From: [Erwinia] mediterraneensis
GTDB taxonomy: Bacteria > Pseudomonadota > Gammaproteobacteria > Enterobacterales > Enterobacteriaceae
Assembly (NCBI RefSeq): GCF_900604315.1
Contig: NZ_LR026978.1
Location: 2,866,325 to 2,930,324 of the forward strand
Reading direction: 5' to 3'
Length of the DNA: 64,000 nt
The notes under the pieces are model-generated. The model did no database searches, was not told the DNA's origin, and saw only the letters and a list, made by a program, of their open reading frames with translations. Below are positions 17,935 to 31,452 of this stretch, one piece after another. Within the stretch, counting starts at the first letter, position 1; every line of letters starts with the position of its first letter. The translations under genes were made by a program, and so were the position numbers.

Positions 17935-17940
17935 ATTATA
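17935..17940 (-). promoter_or_regulatory. Possible distal infA promoter (-10 box)
   Basis: A perfect TATAAT on the minus strand (plus ATTATA). The nearest -35-like TTGCAC is 20 bases upstream, too far for an ideal promoter, so only the -10 is called. Confidence 0.4.
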
Positions 17941-17982
17941 TCACTTTTGCCGCCGGGTGTGTGCAAAACATCCTCGCTGGCG

Positions 17983-18675
17983 TTAAAAAAGGGTCTGAGG
18001 TCGCCAGCAGTCCGCTGACATGTCCAGCCAGGCAAGAGACTGAACATATTGCAAATAATCGATGCGCGGGATCTCCATGGCGCCCAGCGAGGCGGTATGC
18101 GGATTTAATATCTGGCAATCGATCAGCCTGCCCCGGTGCGCAAGGAAGTGCTGACAGAATACCCAGAGCGCCGTTTTCGAGGCGTTTTCCATGCGGCTGA
18201 ACATCGACTCACCACAAAAAATCCTGCCCAGCGCCAGGCCATACATACCACCAACCAGCTTCTTACCATGCCAGACCTCAACGGAATGCGCATGACCCAG
18301 CTCAAATAAGCGCAGCCAGGCGCGCTTCACTTCAAAGGTGATCCAGGTGCCTTCCTGACGCCCGCTGGCACAGCCCTCCAGCACCTCGGCGAAGGCGTGG
18401 TTCATGGTGACACGATAAGGGGACTGGCGGTGAAAACGCTTCATACTGCGGCTGAGGTGAAACGACTCCGGCAACAGCACGGCGCGCGGATCGGGCGACC
18501 ACCAGAGAATGGGATCGCCCGGGGAAAACCAGGGGAAAATACCGCGCTGATAGGCGTTCAACAAGCGGGCAGGGGAGAGATCGCCGCCCATGGCCAGCAA
18601 ACCATTGGGCTCGCGCAGCGCCATTTCAGGGGGCGGAAAATGCAGGGACTCCCGTGACAGCTGTACCAGTCTCAT
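17983..18675 (-). CDS. aat: Leucyl/phenylalanyl-tRNA--protein transferase Aat
   Basis: Adds Leu or Phe to N-terminal Arg or Lys of proteins and so creates N-degrons for ClpS/ClpAP. It is 230 aa (E. coli 234, with a slightly different C-terminus). Signature blocks are [63 protein letters not shown] and LIDCQ. It lies 32 bases after cydC, and in E. coli it is cotranscribed with cydDC, which the same layout here supports. Confidence 0.95.
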   Translation of the reverse strand: MRLVQLSRESLHFPPPEMALREPNGLLAMGGDLSPARLLNAYQRGIFPWFSPGDPILWWSPDPRAVLLPESFHLSRSMKRFHRQSPYRVTMNHAFAEVLEGCASGRQEGTWITFEVKRAWLRLFELGHAHSVEVWHGKKLVGGMYGLALGRIFCGESMFSRMENASKTALWVFCQHFLAHRGRLIDCQILNPHTASLGAMEIPRIDYLQYVQSLAWLDMSADCWRPQTLF

Positions 18676-18707
18676 TACCTTCCTCTACCTCGCGTGAGTA
18701 GTTATGA

Positions 18708-20435
18708 CTATAGCGTAAGGCGTTGACAGAAACGCCAGTAGCGTCCGCGTTTTGAGATTAATTCCTGATGGCTGCCCTGTTCAATCAGCGTCCCGGTATC
18801 CATCACGCAAATCCGTGACATTCTTTCCAGGCCGGTCAGTCGGTGCGTCACGGTGATAACCGTTTTGTTCCGGGTAATCTGCTGCAGCAGTGTCAAAATT
18901 TGCTGTTCCGTGGCCGCATCCAGCCCTTCGGTAGGCTCATCCAGCAGCCAGAGATCGCCATTATGCAGCAGGGCGCGCGCGATGGCGAGACGGCGTAATT
19001 CTCCGCCGGAAAGCGGCCTGCCGCCTTCTCCCAGCCAGGCGTTGAGTCCTTCATCGTCCAGCAGATGAGACAGTCCGACCTGCTGCAGCGCTGCAGCCAG
19101 TTGCGGGTCGCTGGCTTCAGGGGCGGCAAGCAGCAGATTATCCCGCAGCGTCTGGCTGAACAGATGCACGCGCTGTGTCACCACGCTGATGCGTCGGCGC
19201 AGACTCGCTTCGTCCCACTGCGCCAGCGGCACGCCGTTCAGTACGATCTCGCCCTTGTCCGCTTCACGGGCGCGCGTCAGCAGTGCCAGCAGAGTCGATT
19301 TACCACAGCCGGTCGGGCCGAGCAGGGCGATATGCTCACCAGCCGCCACCGATAAACGAAAGCCATCCAGCACCGGTTCCGGACGGGAGGGATAGGAAAA
19401 ATGCAGCGCGTTCAGTTCAATGCGCATGCCCGCCACCGCCTGCAGTGGCGGGCCGGGGAAGCAGATATCGGGCTGCTGCGCAATGATCTCCTGCACGCGC
19501 TGCGCCGAGGCGCTCACCTGAGAAAGGTGCAAGAATGCCGTGGCTACCGGTGCCAGCGCTTCAAAGGCCGCCAGTGCGCAAAAGACAAACAGGGCGATAA
19601 GCGGCCCCGCATCGCTGAGCTGCGCTGTGCCCGCAGCGCTCAGCCACAGCATGGCGCAAACGGCAACGCCGCTGATCATGATCACCAGGCTTTGCGCCAG
19701 CGCAACCAGCCGCTGCTGCTGCTGCTGCGCCTGTAGCCAGTGGATTTCCCCCTGATCCAGTTGCTGACGCCAGCGGGATTCTGCGCCAAAGATCTTCAGC
19801 TCTGCCTGACCCGCCAGCCAGCGGGTCAGCTGCAGCCGCCACAGCGCGCGGCGCTGCGTGATAGCCAGACCGGCAGGCTGGCCCAGGCGGTAGAAAAGCG
19901 GTGGTATAATTATCAGCGTGGCCAGCATCAGGCCGCCCAGCGTGAACGCAAGGGTGAGATCATAAAAGCTCAGACCCAGCGTCACGACGCTAATTACCAC
20001 AAAGGCGCCCAGCAGTGGTGATAATACGCGCAGGTAGAGATGATCCAGGGTTTCAACATCAGCCACAAAGCGGTTGAGTAACTCCGCCTGGCGAAAGCGG
20101 GTCAACTGGCCCGGTGTCAGCGCCATCAGACGGGAAAAGGTAAACACACGCAGATGTTGTAGCACGCGGAAGGTAGCATCGTGGCTGACCAGCCGTTCGA
20201 AATAGCGCGCCGCAGTACGGATGATGGCTGCGCCGCGTACGCCTGCGGCAGGCAGCATATAGTTAAAGCTGTAAAGCCCGGCCACGCCTGCCAGTGAGGC
20301 GGCAGCCAGAAACCAGCCCGACAATGCGAGCAAACCGATACTGGCCAGCAGGGTCAGAACCGCCAGCATCAGACTGAGAGCCAGCCGCCAGGGATGACGA
20401 CGCCAGAAGCGTAAAAAGGGCCATAAAGCTTGCAT
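18708..20435 (-). CDS. cydC: Cysteine/glutathione exporter subunit CydC
   Basis: Half of the heterodimeric CydDC ABC exporter that sends cysteine and glutathione to the periplasm and is needed for cytochrome bd assembly. It is 575 aa (E. coli 573). Six membrane segments occupy about residues 15-310. The ATPase domain has Walker A GPTGCGKST, signature LSGGELRR, and Walker B WLLDEPTEGLD. A glutamine run (QQQQQ) occurs near residue 237. Its ATG overlaps the cydD stop by one base. Confidence 0.95.
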   Translation of the reverse strand: MQALWPFLRFWRRHPWRLALSLMLAVLTLLASIGLLALSGWFLAAASLAGVAGLYSFNYMLPAAGVRGAAIIRTAARYFERLVSHDATFRVLQHLRVFTFSRLMALTPGQLTRFRQAELLNRFVADVETLDHLYLRVLSPLLGAFVVISVVTLGLSFYDLTLAFTLGGLMLATLIIIPPLFYRLGQPAGLAITQRRALWRLQLTRWLAGQAELKIFGAESRWRQQLDQGEIHWLQAQQQQQRLVALAQSLVIMISGVAVCAMLWLSAAGTAQLSDAGPLIALFVFCALAAFEALAPVATAFLHLSQVSASAQRVQEIIAQQPDICFPGPPLQAVAGMRIELNALHFSYPSRPEPVLDGFRLSVAAGEHIALLGPTGCGKSTLLALLTRAREADKGEIVLNGVPLAQWDEASLRRRISVVTQRVHLFSQTLRDNLLLAAPEASDPQLAAALQQVGLSHLLDDEGLNAWLGEGGRPLSGGELRRLAIARALLHNGDLWLLDEPTEGLDAATEQQILTLLQQITRNKTVITVTHRLTGLERMSRICVMDTGTLIEQGSHQELISKRGRYWRFCQRLTL

Positions 20436-22204
20436 CAGAGAATCTCCCTCTGGCGATGTTGCAGCAACTGACGAAACGCTCCATCCTGCTGCGTTAAATT
20501 GCTCCAGCTGCCGCGCTGCACGATTTGTCCAGCCTGCATGACCCAGATTTCATCCCATTCCGCTAAGCCATCCAGCTGATGGGTAACCATCAGTGTCGAC
20601 TGGCGGCGCGATGCCTGCTCCAGCGCCTGCATCACCTGCTGCTCGCTACGGGCGTCCAGGCTGGCCGCCGGCTCATCCAGCAGCAGCAGGCTGGCCGGTT
20701 TGTACAGAGCCCGCGCTACCGCAATCCGCTGTGCCTGCCCGACAGAAAGTCCCAGCGCCTGATCGCCGATTTCACTCTCCAGACCTTGCGGCAGTCGGGA
20801 CAAAAATTCAGTAACGCCCGCCGCCTGTAGTACCGCTTCCAGCCGTGAGCGATCTTCTTCCGCATCCAGCAAAATATTTTCTCGCAGGGTCGCCGCTGGC
20901 AGATGGGGATTCTGCCCGACCCAGGCGAGATGCTGCTGCCAGTGGCGCATATCAAGCTCACGCAACTCAATATCATTTACCTTAATCGAGCCGGTATAGG
21001 GCAAAAAACCCGCCAGCAGATTTAACAGCGAGCTTTTCCCGGCACCGCTCGGGCCCACAATGGCGACCCGCATCCCGGGATCGAGGATAAAGCTGAGGGG
21101 CGCACTCAGGGCCTTGCCCGTGGGCGTACAGATCACCAGCTCTGATGCTTCGATAGTTAAAGATTGACTCTGTTGCAGGCGGCGGGAGCCGTTGCCAACA
21201 GAGGTTTCAGCGCTGATGGTCATAAAGCGTTCCAGCGCCTCAGCACCCCCGACGGCCTGCGCTTTGGCATGATAGAACGTACCGAGATCGCGCAGCGGCT
21301 GAAAAAATTCCGGAGCCAGAATCAGGGCAAGGAAACCGGCAAACAGCGTGACCTGGCGATCGTAATGGCCGAAATCAAGCTCACCGAGGTAGGAAAAGCC
21401 AAAGTAAACCGCTACCACCGCAATGGCGAGCGAAGCAAAAAATTCCAGCACGGCCGAAGAGAGAAAGGCGAGACGCAACACTTCCATGGTGCGCAGCCGG
21501 AAATTTTCGCTGTTAGTGGCGATGGTTTGCTGCTCAGCCCGGGCGCGATGAAACAGGCGTAATGTTTCCCGGCCGCGCAGCCGATCAAGGAAGTCGCCGC
21601 TGAGGCGCGCCAGCGCAAGAAAATTGCGGCGATTCGCGTCGGCGGCCCCCATGCCAACCAGCGCCATAAACAGAGGAATCAGTGGGGCTGTCGCCAGCAG
21701 GATCAGACCCGCTGTCCAGTTAACCGGAAACAGGGTCAGCAGGATGCAGCAGGGGATCAGCAGGGCGAGCGTCATCTGCGGCAGGTAACGTGCGTAATAC
21801 TCCTGCATCTCTTCAATCTGCTCCAGCAGCAGGGTGGCCCAGCTGCCTGCCGGTTTTCCCTGAATCCAGGCCGGACCGAGAGCATGCAGGCGATCCAGAA
21901 CCTGTTTGCGTAGCGCCTGCCTGATTGCCTGACCGGCGCAGAACCCCGCCTGTTCGCGTGCGTAATTCAGCAGGGCACGCAGGCAAAAACAGGCAAACAG
22001 TAGCAAAAAGGGCGTAACCAGACGGCCAGGGGGAACATTATCCACAATCAACGCCTGCAGCAGGGTCGCAAGCAGCCACGCCTGCGCGATTACCACCAGT
22101 GCGCTGCCTAATCCCAGCAGGGAAGCGAGACGTAACCAGCGGCTGCCGGAACGACGCTGTGCGCGCAGCCAGCGAGTAAGGTGTTGTTGCCGGTTTTTAT
22201 TCAT
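20435..22204 (-). CDS. cydD: Cysteine/glutathione exporter subunit CydD
   Basis: Partner of CydC, 589 aa from MNKNRQQHLTRWL (E. coli 588). The frame is open to 22291, but the extension is not conserved. The membrane domain includes the well-conserved PAWIQGKPAGSWATLLLEQI and MALVGMGAADANRRNFLALA. The ATPase domain has Walker [10 protein letters not shown], signature LSVGQAQR (the variant typical of CydD) and LLLDEPAASLD. The start codon lacks an obvious Shine-Dalgarno. It is the first gene of cydD-cydC-aat. Confidence 0.95.
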   Translation of the reverse strand: MNKNRQQHLTRWLRAQRRSGSRWLRLASLLGLGSALVVIAQAWLLATLLQALIVDNVPPGRLVTPFLLLFACFCLRALLNYAREQAGFCAGQAIRQALRKQVLDRLHALGPAWIQGKPAGSWATLLLEQIEEMQEYYARYLPQMTLALLIPCCILLTLFPVNWTAGLILLATAPLIPLFMALVGMGAADANRRNFLALARLSGDFLDRLRGRETLRLFHRARAEQQTIATNSENFRLRTMEVLRLAFLSSAVLEFFASLAIAVVAVYFGFSYLGELDFGHYDRQVTLFAGFLALILAPEFFQPLRDLGTFYHAKAQAVGGAEALERFMTISAETSVGNGSRRLQQSQSLTIEASELVICTPTGKALSAPLSFILDPGMRVAIVGPSGAGKSSLLNLLAGFLPYTGSIKVNDIELRELDMRHWQQHLAWVGQNPHLPAATLRENILLDAEEDRSRLEAVLQAAGVTEFLSRLPQGLESEIGDQALGLSVGQAQRIAVARALYKPASLLLLDEPAASLDARSEQQVMQALEQASRRQSTLMVTHQLDGLAEWDEIWVMQAGQIVQRGSWSNLTQQDGAFRQLLQHRQREIL

Positions 22205-22292
22205 GCGATGCCGATCGGTTTCTGAAAAGAGGGGGTAAAAGGGCGCAAATAACCGCCTGTTAACAGCGCATGAACTGTAGCATGAGGCCAAT

Positions 22293-22320
22293 AAAAAAGG
22301 CGACAGTAAAACCGTCGCCT
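22293..22320 (-). terminator. Terminator of trxB
   Basis: On the minus strand GGCGAC, a 9-base loop and GTCGCC (with one further pair) are followed by six T. It separates trxB from cydD. Confidence 0.88.
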
Positions 22321-22349
22321 CGGGTAAATAAGATCAGAAGATTAACAAC

Positions 22350-23838
<1,489 letters not shown>

Positions 23839-24333
23839 ATGGTAGACAATAAGAAACGCCCTGGAAAAGATCTTGATCGCATCGACAGAAATATTCTGAA
23901 TGAACTGCAGAAAGATGGTCGTATTTCCAACGTAGAACTTTCCAAGCGTGTAGGGCTATCGCCCACACCCTGTCTTGAGCGTGTGCGTCGCCTGGAGCGT
24001 CAGGGCTTTATCCTGGGCTATACGGCGCAGCTGAATCCACACTATCTCGATGCTTCACTGCTGGTTTTTGTTGAGATTACTCTGAATCGTGGCGCACCGG
24101 ATGTGTTTGAGCAATTTAACGCCGCCGTGCAAAAACTTGAGGAAACTCAAGAGTGTCACCTGGTGTCGGGTGATTTTGACTACCTGCTGAAAACCCGTGT
24201 ACCGGATATGTCCGCCTACCGCAAGCTGCTGGGGGAAACCCTGTTGCGTCTGCCAGGGGTGAACGATACCCGTACCTACGTGGTGATGGAAGAGGTCAAA
24301 CAGAGTAACCGTCTGGTGATCAAAACCCGGTAA
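23839..24333 (+). CDS. lrp: Leucine-responsive regulatory protein Lrp
   Basis: Global regulator of amino-acid metabolism, transport and fimbriae; binds DNA as octamers or hexadecamers and senses leucine. It is 164 aa and practically identical to E. coli Lrp. The helix-turn-helix is at about residues 31-50 (ISNVELSKRVGLSPTPCLERV). The RAM (AsnC) ligand domain follows from about 70, with the GDFDYLLKTRV block. A GAGAG ribosome site precedes the ATG. ftsK follows after 120 bases. Confidence 0.98.
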   Translation: MVDNKKRPGKDLDRIDRNILNELQKDGRISNVELSKRVGLSPTPCLERVRRLERQGFILGYTAQLNPHYLDASLLVFVEITLNRGAPDVFEQFNAAVQKLEETQECHLVSGDFDYLLKTRVPDMSAYRKLLGETLLRLPGVNDTRTYVVMEEVKQSNRLVIKTR

Positions 24334-24373
24334 TGCAGGGCAGGTGCAAAACCTGCAGGATTTCGGTACACTC

Positions 24374-24389
24374 CTGTGAATTCATACAG
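24374..24389 (+). promoter_or_regulatory. LexA (SOS) box upstream of ftsK
   Basis: CTGTGAATTCATACAG fits the LexA consensus CTG-N10-CAG with the flanking T and A of CTGT...ACAG. It lies 65-80 bases before the ftsK start. E. coli ftsK is dinH, an SOS gene with a LexA-controlled promoter here (known), so the same control is likely. Confidence 0.75.
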
Positions 24390-24453
24390 GACCAGCGTCG
24401 GGCTTGCTCCGGCGCTGTTGCCTTCATAATTTACAGGCACCTGGAGAGTTCTC

Positions 24454-27400
24454 TTGAGCCAGGAATACACAGAAGACAAAGACGTTTCGTTACAGCCGCT
24501 CAGCAGTGGACGTCGCCTGCTGGAAGCGTTGCTTATTCTCGTTGCCCTTTTTGCCATCTACCTGATGGTTTCCCTGGTCAGCTTCAATCCTTCTGACCCA
24601 AGCTGGTCGCAGACCGCCTGGCACGAACCTATCCATAATATGGGGGGGAGCGTTGGCGCCTGGCTGGCGGATACGCTGCTCTTTATTTTTGGTGTGATGG
24701 CCTATGCGATCCCGCCGGTGATTCTCGGTCTGTGCTGGATTACCTTCCGCCAGCGCGACAGTCAGGATTACATCGATTACTTTGCCGTGGGCTTACGCCT
24801 GATTGGCGTGCTGGCGCTGGTGGTCACTACCTGCGGTCTGGCCGCGCTTAATGCGGATGATATCTGGTATTTCGCCTCGGGCGGGGTCATCGGCAGTCTG
24901 GTGAGCAATGCGATGGCACCCTGGTTCAGCGCTGCCGGCGGCACGCTGACGCTGCTTTGCGTCTGGGCGGCGGGCATTACGCTTTATACCGGCTGGTCGT
25001 GGCTGACCATTGCGGAAAAAATTGGCGCTGCGGTAATGGGCGTGCTCACCTTTGCCAGCAACCGCTCCCGTCGCGATGAGCCCTGGGACGATGAGGATGA
25101 TGATCTCATCGACACCTCGTCTGTCACCAAAGGGGCCGCAAAGGCTCAGGATGTAGAAGATGATATATTGCTGGCCGCGCCGCGCCGGGTTCATGAAGAT
25201 GAACCTGAACCGCTTGCAGAACATGATCCGCTGCTGGCACCGGCTGCTGCGCCCGCCGCTGCGGCATCAGAGACTCATGCCGCGCCCGCTCCAACCCTCA
25301 ATGCCGCCTCTGCCGCGCCAGTGCAGCAGGTTGTGACTGTCGCCGCCGCGCCTGATGCTGCCGTAGCTCCGGTGAGTCCGGCTGCTTTTACAGATGCAGA
25401 AGAATCCCCAGAACCTCCGCGCTACCGCTTCGAACTGCCTGAGGCAGCACCTGCCGCCGCAATGCAGCAATCATCGGCTGAAGAAGATGATGGCCCGCGC
25501 ATGGGGAACTGGCAGGAGGCTACGCGCGCCGCAGAACTGCCTGCAGGCGTTACCGCTGCTGCGGCAGCAGCGGCCGCAACGCAGCCCGCTGCTGGTGCAG
25601 TGCCCTTTATGCCTGCCTTTAGTGCGGCTCCGGAAGGGGATTACAATCCACAGGTGAAGCAGGGCATAGGCCCGGAACTGCCACGGCCCAACCCGGTAAA
25701 AATTCCAACGCGCCGCGAGCTTGCCTCCTTTGGCATCAAACTGCCTTCACAACGCATGGCGGAAGAGAAAGCGAAAGAGGCGGAACAGAGCGTACCTGCG
25801 GCAGCGGCAATGTCGCCACAGTTTGCTGAACCTCAGAGCGTCGAAGAAGAGGCGGATTTACAGGAAGCCCAGCTGCGCGATGCCTTCCAGGCACAGCAGC
25901 AGCAACGCTATGGCGAAAGCTGGCAGCAGGAGGATGACGAAGAGGCGCAGCATCAGGCGGCGCTGGCGCGTCAGTTTGCTGAGCAGCAACAGCAACGCTA
26001 TGCACAACCTGACAAGCCGCAGGATGATGAGGGACCAACCTTCAGTCTGGATCCGGCAGCGGCGTTCGATTTCTCTCCGCTGAAAGATCTGGTGGATGAG
26101 GGTCCAGTTGAACCTTTGTTTACCATTGCCGCCACGCCGCCGGCTGAAGCGGAGCAGACGCTGGAGAGCGACTGGCAGCAGCCGGTCGAACCGCAACCGA
26201 CCACGCAGATGCCGTTTAGTGCGCCCGAAACTGTTAATTACCGGGAGCCCGACGCGCTGTTACAGCCTGCGTCACAGCAGCCACAGCCACAGTCACAGTT
26301 ACAGACGCCAGACCCTGCCGCTCTGCAGGAGAGCCTGATTCACCCCTTCCTGATGCGTCATGAGCAGCCGCTGCAAAAGCCCACCACGCCGCTGCCTACG
26401 CTCGACCTGCTGACGCCGCCGCCCGCGGAAGCGGAACCGGTAGATATGTTTGCCCTGGAGCAAACGGCGCGTCTGGTAGAAGCGCGTCTGGCCGATTATC
26501 GCGTGAAGGCCGAGGTGGTGGGGATTTCGCCCGGGCCGGTGATCACCCGTTTTGAGCTCGACCTGGCACCCGGGGTGAAAGCATCACGTATTTCTAACCT
26601 CTCACGCGATCTGGCGCGTTCACTCTCTGCCGTCGCGGTGCGCGTGGTAGAAGTGATACCGGGTAAACCTTATGTTGGTCTGGAGTTGCCCAATAAGCAT
26701 CGTCAGACCGTCTATCTGCGCGAAGTGCTCGACTGCCCCAGCTTCCGGGATAACACATCGCCGCTCGCGGTGGTGCTGGGCAAAGATATAGCCGGACAGC
26801 CGGTAGTCGCCGATCTGGCGAAGATGCCACACCTGCTGGTTGCGGGGACGACCGGCTCCGGTAAGTCGGTGGGCGTCAACACCATGATCATCAGCATGCT
26901 GTATAAAGCGACGCCGGAAGAGGTGCGCTTTATTATGATTGACCCGAAAATGCTTGAACTGTCGGTCTATGAAGGCATTCCGCACCTGCTGACTGAAGTG
27001 GTTACCGACATGAAAGACGCCGCTAATGCGCTGCGCTGGAGCGTCGGTGAGATGGAGCGTCGCTACAAACTGATGTCAGCCCTGGGCGTGCGTAACCTGG
27101 CAGGCTACAACGAAAAAGTGGAGCAGGCGGAAGCGATGGGACGTCCTATCCCTGATCCGTTCTGGAAACCGGGCGACAGCATGGATATGACGCCGCCGGT
27201 GCTGGAAAAACTGCCTTATATCGTGGTACTGGTAGATGAGTTTGCTGACCTGATGATGGCGGTGGGGAAAAAAGTGGAAGAGCTGATCGCTCGCCTGGCG
27301 CAGAAAGCGCGTGCGGCGGGTATTCACCTTGTACTGGCCACACAGCGTCCGTCGGTGGATGTCATCACCGGTCTGATTAAAGCCAACATCCCGACGCGTA

Positions 27401-27867
27401 TCGCCTTTACGGTCTCCAGTAAAATCGATTCGCGTACCATTCTTGATCAGGGCGGTGCAGAATCGCTGCTGGGAATGGGTGATATGCTCTATATGCCGCC
27501 GAACTCCTCCATGCCGGTGCGTGTCCATGGCGCCTTTGTGCGCGATCAGGAAGTGCATGCGGTGGTGGCGGACTGGAAAGCTCGCGGTCGTCCACAATAC
27601 ATCGACAGCATTACCGCTGGCGAAGAGAGCGAGGGCGGCAGCCTGGGGCTGGAAGGCGGTGAAGAACTGGATCCGCTGTTCGATCAGGCGGTGGCTTTTG
27701 TGGTGGAAAAACGGCGTGCATCGATTTCCGGCGTACAACGTCAGTTCCGTATTGGTTATAACCGTGCTGCGCGCATCATTGAGCAGATGGAAGCTCAGGG
27801 CATTGTTTCGGAGCCGGGACACAACGGTAACCGCGAAGTGCTCTCTCCGCCGCCTCATGAAATGTGA
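24454..27867 (+). CDS. ftsK: DNA translocase FtsK
   Basis: Septal DNA pump that segregates chromosomes, activates XerCD at dif and helps assemble the divisome. It starts at TTG with GGAGAG upstream, as in E. coli; 1137 aa against 1329. Four membrane segments lie in residues 25-190. A long acidic, Ala/Gln/Pro-rich linker follows to about 660, with runs such as AAAAAAAA and two copies of QQQQRY. The motor has Walker A TTGSGKS (K804) and [10 protein letters not shown]. The C-terminal gamma domain ([19 protein letters not shown]...) reads KOPS. The length difference lies entirely before the motor. Confidence 0.96.
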   Translation: MSQEYTEDKDVSLQPLSSGRRLLEALLILVALFAIYLMVSLVSFNPSDPSWSQTAWHEPIHNMGGSVGAWLADTLLFIFGVMAYAIPPVILGLCWITFRQRDSQDYIDYFAVGLRLIGVLALVVTTCGLAALNADDIWYFASGGVIGSLVSNAMAPWFSAAGGTLTLLCVWAAGITLYTGWSWLTIAEKIGAAVMGVLTFASNRSRRDEPWDDEDDDLIDTSSVTKGAAKAQDVEDDILLAAPRRVHEDEPEPLAEHDPLLAPAAAPAAAASETHAAPAPTLNAASAAPVQQVVTVAAAPDAAVAPVSPAAFTDAEESPEPPRYRFELPEAAPAAAMQQSSAEEDDGPRMGNWQEATRAAELPAGVTAAAAAAAATQPAAGAVPFMPAFSAAPEGDYNPQVKQGIGPELPRPNPVKIPTRRELASFGIKLPSQRMAEEKAKEAEQSVPAAAAMSPQFAEPQSVEEEADLQEAQLRDAFQAQQQQRYGESWQQEDDEEAQHQAALARQFAEQQQQRYAQPDKPQDDEGPTFSLDPAAAFDFSPLKDLVDEGPVEPLFTIAATPPAEAEQTLESDWQQPVEPQPTTQMPFSAPETVNYREPDALLQPASQQPQPQSQLQTPDPAALQESLIHPFLMRHEQPLQKPTTPLPTLDLLTPPPAEAEPVDMFALEQTARLVEARLADYRVKAEVVGISPGPVITRFELDLAPGVKASRISNLSRDLARSLSAVAVRVVEVIPGKPYVGLELPNKHRQTVYLREVLDCPSFRDNTSPLAVVLGKDIAGQPVVADLAKMPHLLVAGTTGSGKSVGVNTMIISMLYKATPEEVRFIMIDPKMLELSVYEGIPHLLTEVVTDMKDAANALRWSVGEMERRYKLMSALGVRNLAGYNEKVEQAEAMGRPIPDPFWKPGDSMDMTPPVLEKLPYIVVLVDEFADLMMAVGKKVEELIARLAQKARAAGIHLVLATQRPSVDVITGLIKANIPTRIAFTVSSKIDSRTILDQGGAESLLGMGDMLYMPPNSSMPVRVHGAFVRDQEVHAVVADWKARGRPQYIDSITAGEESEGGSLGLEGGEELDPLFDQAVAFVVEKRRASISGVQRQFRIGYNRAARIIEQMEAQGIVSEPGHNGNREVLSPPPHEM

Positions 27868-27898
27868 TAATACGGTAAAGCTGTTGTCAAAGTGACGT

Positions 27899-27922
27899 AT
27901 GGGCCAGTGTAAGCTGGCCCAT
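27899..27922. repeat. Perfect 9-bp hairpin between ftsK and lolA
   Basis: ATGGGCCAG (27899-27907) pairs with CTGGCCCAT (27914-27922). No T-run follows (TGTGTATG), so it is a poor terminator; it may end or protect ftsK mRNA. Confidence 0.55.
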
Positions 27923-28049
27923 TGTGTATGCGGCGAACGTCCCCATATCTGTGAAGGCTTTCGGTTTTTTCTGCTGTCTGAACAGGAATCTGGCAGCCAG
28001 GTTTAAAGCTGTCACGATGGGGAAATGAATAACTAAGGATGCAAAACAG

Positions 28050-28661
28050 ATGAAAAAACAGATTATTGCCTGCGGCCTGTTCAGTGCTTTACTTTCCGCT
28101 AACGTCATGGCGGATGCCACCAGCGATTTGCAGCTGCGACTGAACAAGGTTAACAGCTTCCATGCCAGCTTTACGCAGAAAGTCACCGACAGTAGCGGTG
28201 CCAGCGTGCAGGAGGGTGAAGGCGAACTGTGGGTGAAGCGTCCGAGCCTGTTTAACTGGCATATGACCGCGCCCGATGAGAGCGTGATTATTTCCGACGG
28301 CAAAACGCTGTGGTTCTATAACCCCTTTGTGGAGCAGGCCAGCGCGACCTGGCTGAAAGATGCCACCAGCAATACGCCGTTTATGCTGATTGCCCGCAAC
28401 CAGCCGGGCGACTGGCAGCAATATAATATCCGGCAACAGGGGGATACCTTTGAGCTGACGCCGAAGAAGAGTGACGGCAACCTGAAGCAGTTTACGATCA
28501 ACGTTTCTCCGCAGGGGACGATTAACCAGTTCAGCACCATGGAACAGGATGGTCAGCGCAGCAGCTATCAGCTGAAAAGCCAGCAGAACGGCACCATCAG
28601 TCCGGACAAATTCACGTTCACACCGCCAGAAGGCGTAACGGTGGACGACCAGCGTCAGTGA
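28050..28661 (+). CDS. lolA: Outer-membrane lipoprotein carrier LolA
   Basis: Periplasmic chaperone that carries lipoproteins from LolCDE to LolB. It is 203 aa (E. coli 203). The signal peptide covers residues 1-21, with cleavage in NVMA-DATS. The LolA fold shows conserved blocks [30 protein letters not shown] and FYNPFVEQ. It is followed after 7 bases by rarA, so both are probably translated from one message. Confidence 0.96.
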   Translation: MKKQIIACGLFSALLSANVMADATSDLQLRLNKVNSFHASFTQKVTDSSGASVQEGEGELWVKRPSLFNWHMTAPDESVIISDGKTLWFYNPFVEQASATWLKDATSNTPFMLIARNQPGDWQQYNIRQQGDTFELTPKKSDGNLKQFTINVSPQGTINQFSTMEQDGQRSSYQLKSQQNGTISPDKFTFTPPEGVTVDDQRQ

Positions 28662-28668
28662 GGTCGCA

Positions 28669-30012
28669 GTGAGTAATTTCTCTCTCGATTTTTCCTCCAG
28701 TGATTTTCAACCTCTGGCCGCCCGTATGCGGCCAGTTACGCTGAAGCAATATATCGGGCAGCAACATCTTCTGGCGCCGGGAAAACCGCTGCCGCGCGCC
28801 ATTGAAGCGGGCCATTTGCACTCCATGATTCTGTGGGGGCCGCCAGGCACCGGTAAAACCACGCTGGCCGAAATTATTGGTCATTACGGCAAAGCGGATG
28901 TTGAACGTATTTCGGCGGTAACCTCCGGCGTGAAAGAGATCCGTGAGGCGATAGAGCGCGCACGGCAAAATCGTCAGGCGGGGCGGCGTACCATTCTGTT
29001 TGTCGATGAGGTGCATCGTTTTAATAAAAGCCAGCAGGATGCCTTTTTACCCCATATTGAAGATGGCACCATCACCTTTATTGGCGCCACCACCGAAAAT
29101 CCCTCCTTTGAGCTTAATTCCGCACTGCTGTCGCGGGCACGTGTCTATCTGCTGAAATCGCTTACCACAGAGGATATTGAGCAGGTGCTCAATCAGGCGA
29201 TGCAGGATAAAGAGCGTGGCTACGGCAACAGCGACATTGTGCTGCCTGACAATACCCGGCGCATGATCGCGGAACTGGTGAATGGCGATGCCCGTCGCGC
29301 GCTCAATACGCTGGAAATGATGGCCGATATGGCGGAAACCAACGTGCAGGGTAAACGGGAGCTTTCTCCTCAGTTGCTGAATGAAGTTTCCGGCGAGCGT
29401 GCGGCGCGCTTCGACAATAAAGGCGATCGCTATTACGACCTGATCTCGGCACTGCATAAATCTGTGCGCGGCTCTGCACCCGATGCCGCGCTCTACTGGT
29501 ATGCGCGTATCATCACCGCCGGGGGAGATCCCCTCTACGTTGCGCGCCGCCTGCTGGCGATCGCTTCAGAAGATGTCGGCAATGCGGATCCGCGCGCTAT
29601 GCAGGTGGCGCTGGCGGCCTGGGACTGCTTTACCCGTGTCGGCCCGGCGGAAGGCGAACGGGCTATCGCACAGGCCATCGTTTATCTTGCCTGCGCACCG
29701 AAAAGTAATGCGGTCTATACCGCCTTTAAAGCGGCAATGCGCGATGCGCGTGATTATCCGGATTATGAGGTGCCAGAGCATTTGCGCAATGCGCCGACCC
29801 GTCTGATGAAGGAGATGGGGCTCGGAAAAGAGTACCGCTATGCACATGATGAGACAAATGCCTATGCGGCCGGAGAAGTCTACTTTCCGCCGGAAATGGC
29901 ACAAACGCATTATTACCTCCCGACCAATCGTGGTCTCGAAGCAAAAATTGGTGAAAAGCTAGCCTGGCTGGCTGAACAGGATCAAAATAGCCCGATAAAA
30001 CGCTACCGCTGA
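28669..30012 (+). CDS. rarA: Replication-associated recombination protein RarA (MgsA)
   Basis: AAA+ ATPase related to clamp loaders that acts at stalled replication forks; 447 aa as in E. coli. It starts at GTG with GAGGTCG just upstream. Walker A is GPPGTGKTT with K63, and Walker B is [17 protein letters not shown]. The sensor block [24 protein letters not shown] is conserved, and the C-terminal part is the MgsA tetramerisation domain. Order lolA-rarA-serS is as in E. coli. Confidence 0.95.
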   Translation: MSNFSLDFSSSDFQPLAARMRPVTLKQYIGQQHLLAPGKPLPRAIEAGHLHSMILWGPPGTGKTTLAEIIGHYGKADVERISAVTSGVKEIREAIERARQNRQAGRRTILFVDEVHRFNKSQQDAFLPHIEDGTITFIGATTENPSFELNSALLSRARVYLLKSLTTEDIEQVLNQAMQDKERGYGNSDIVLPDNTRRMIAELVNGDARRALNTLEMMADMAETNVQGKRELSPQLLNEVSGERAARFDNKGDRYYDLISALHKSVRGSAPDAALYWYARIITAGGDPLYVARRLLAIASEDVGNADPRAMQVALAAWDCFTRVGPAEGERAIAQAIVYLACAPKSNAVYTAFKAAMRDARDYPDYEVPEHLRNAPTRLMKEMGLGKEYRYAHDETNAYAAGEVYFPPEMAQTHYYLPTNRGLEAKIGEKLAWLAEQDQNSPIKRYR

Positions 30013-30046
30013 ATTTAGCGTTGCGGTAAGGTGAGCAGGAAATTCA

Positions 30047-30069
30047 ACGCATTCCGCGCAGGAATGCGT
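30047..30069. repeat. Perfect 9-bp hairpin upstream of serS
   Basis: ACGCATTCC (30047-30055) and GGAATGCGT (30061-30069) pair around a 5-base loop, 41-63 bases before serS. No T-run follows, so an mRNA structure in the serS leader is more likely than a terminator. Confidence 0.55.
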
Positions 30070-30088
30070 CTCCCCGTTAATTATTTAA

Positions 30089-31402
<1,314 letters not shown>

Positions 31403-31424
31403 TTCGCCTCTGTACAGCAGTAAT

Positions 31425-31452
31425 AAAAAGCCCGGCTTTGCCGGGTTTTTTT
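31425..31452 (+). terminator. Terminator of serS
   Basis: CCCGGC (31431-31436) pairs with GCCGGG (31440-31445), followed by seven T and preceded by five A. Confidence 0.93.

Noticed and set aside
25200..26400. Repeat-rich stretch as a possible mobile or satellite repeat
   Set aside because: It is the low-complexity linker of FtsK, in frame throughout.
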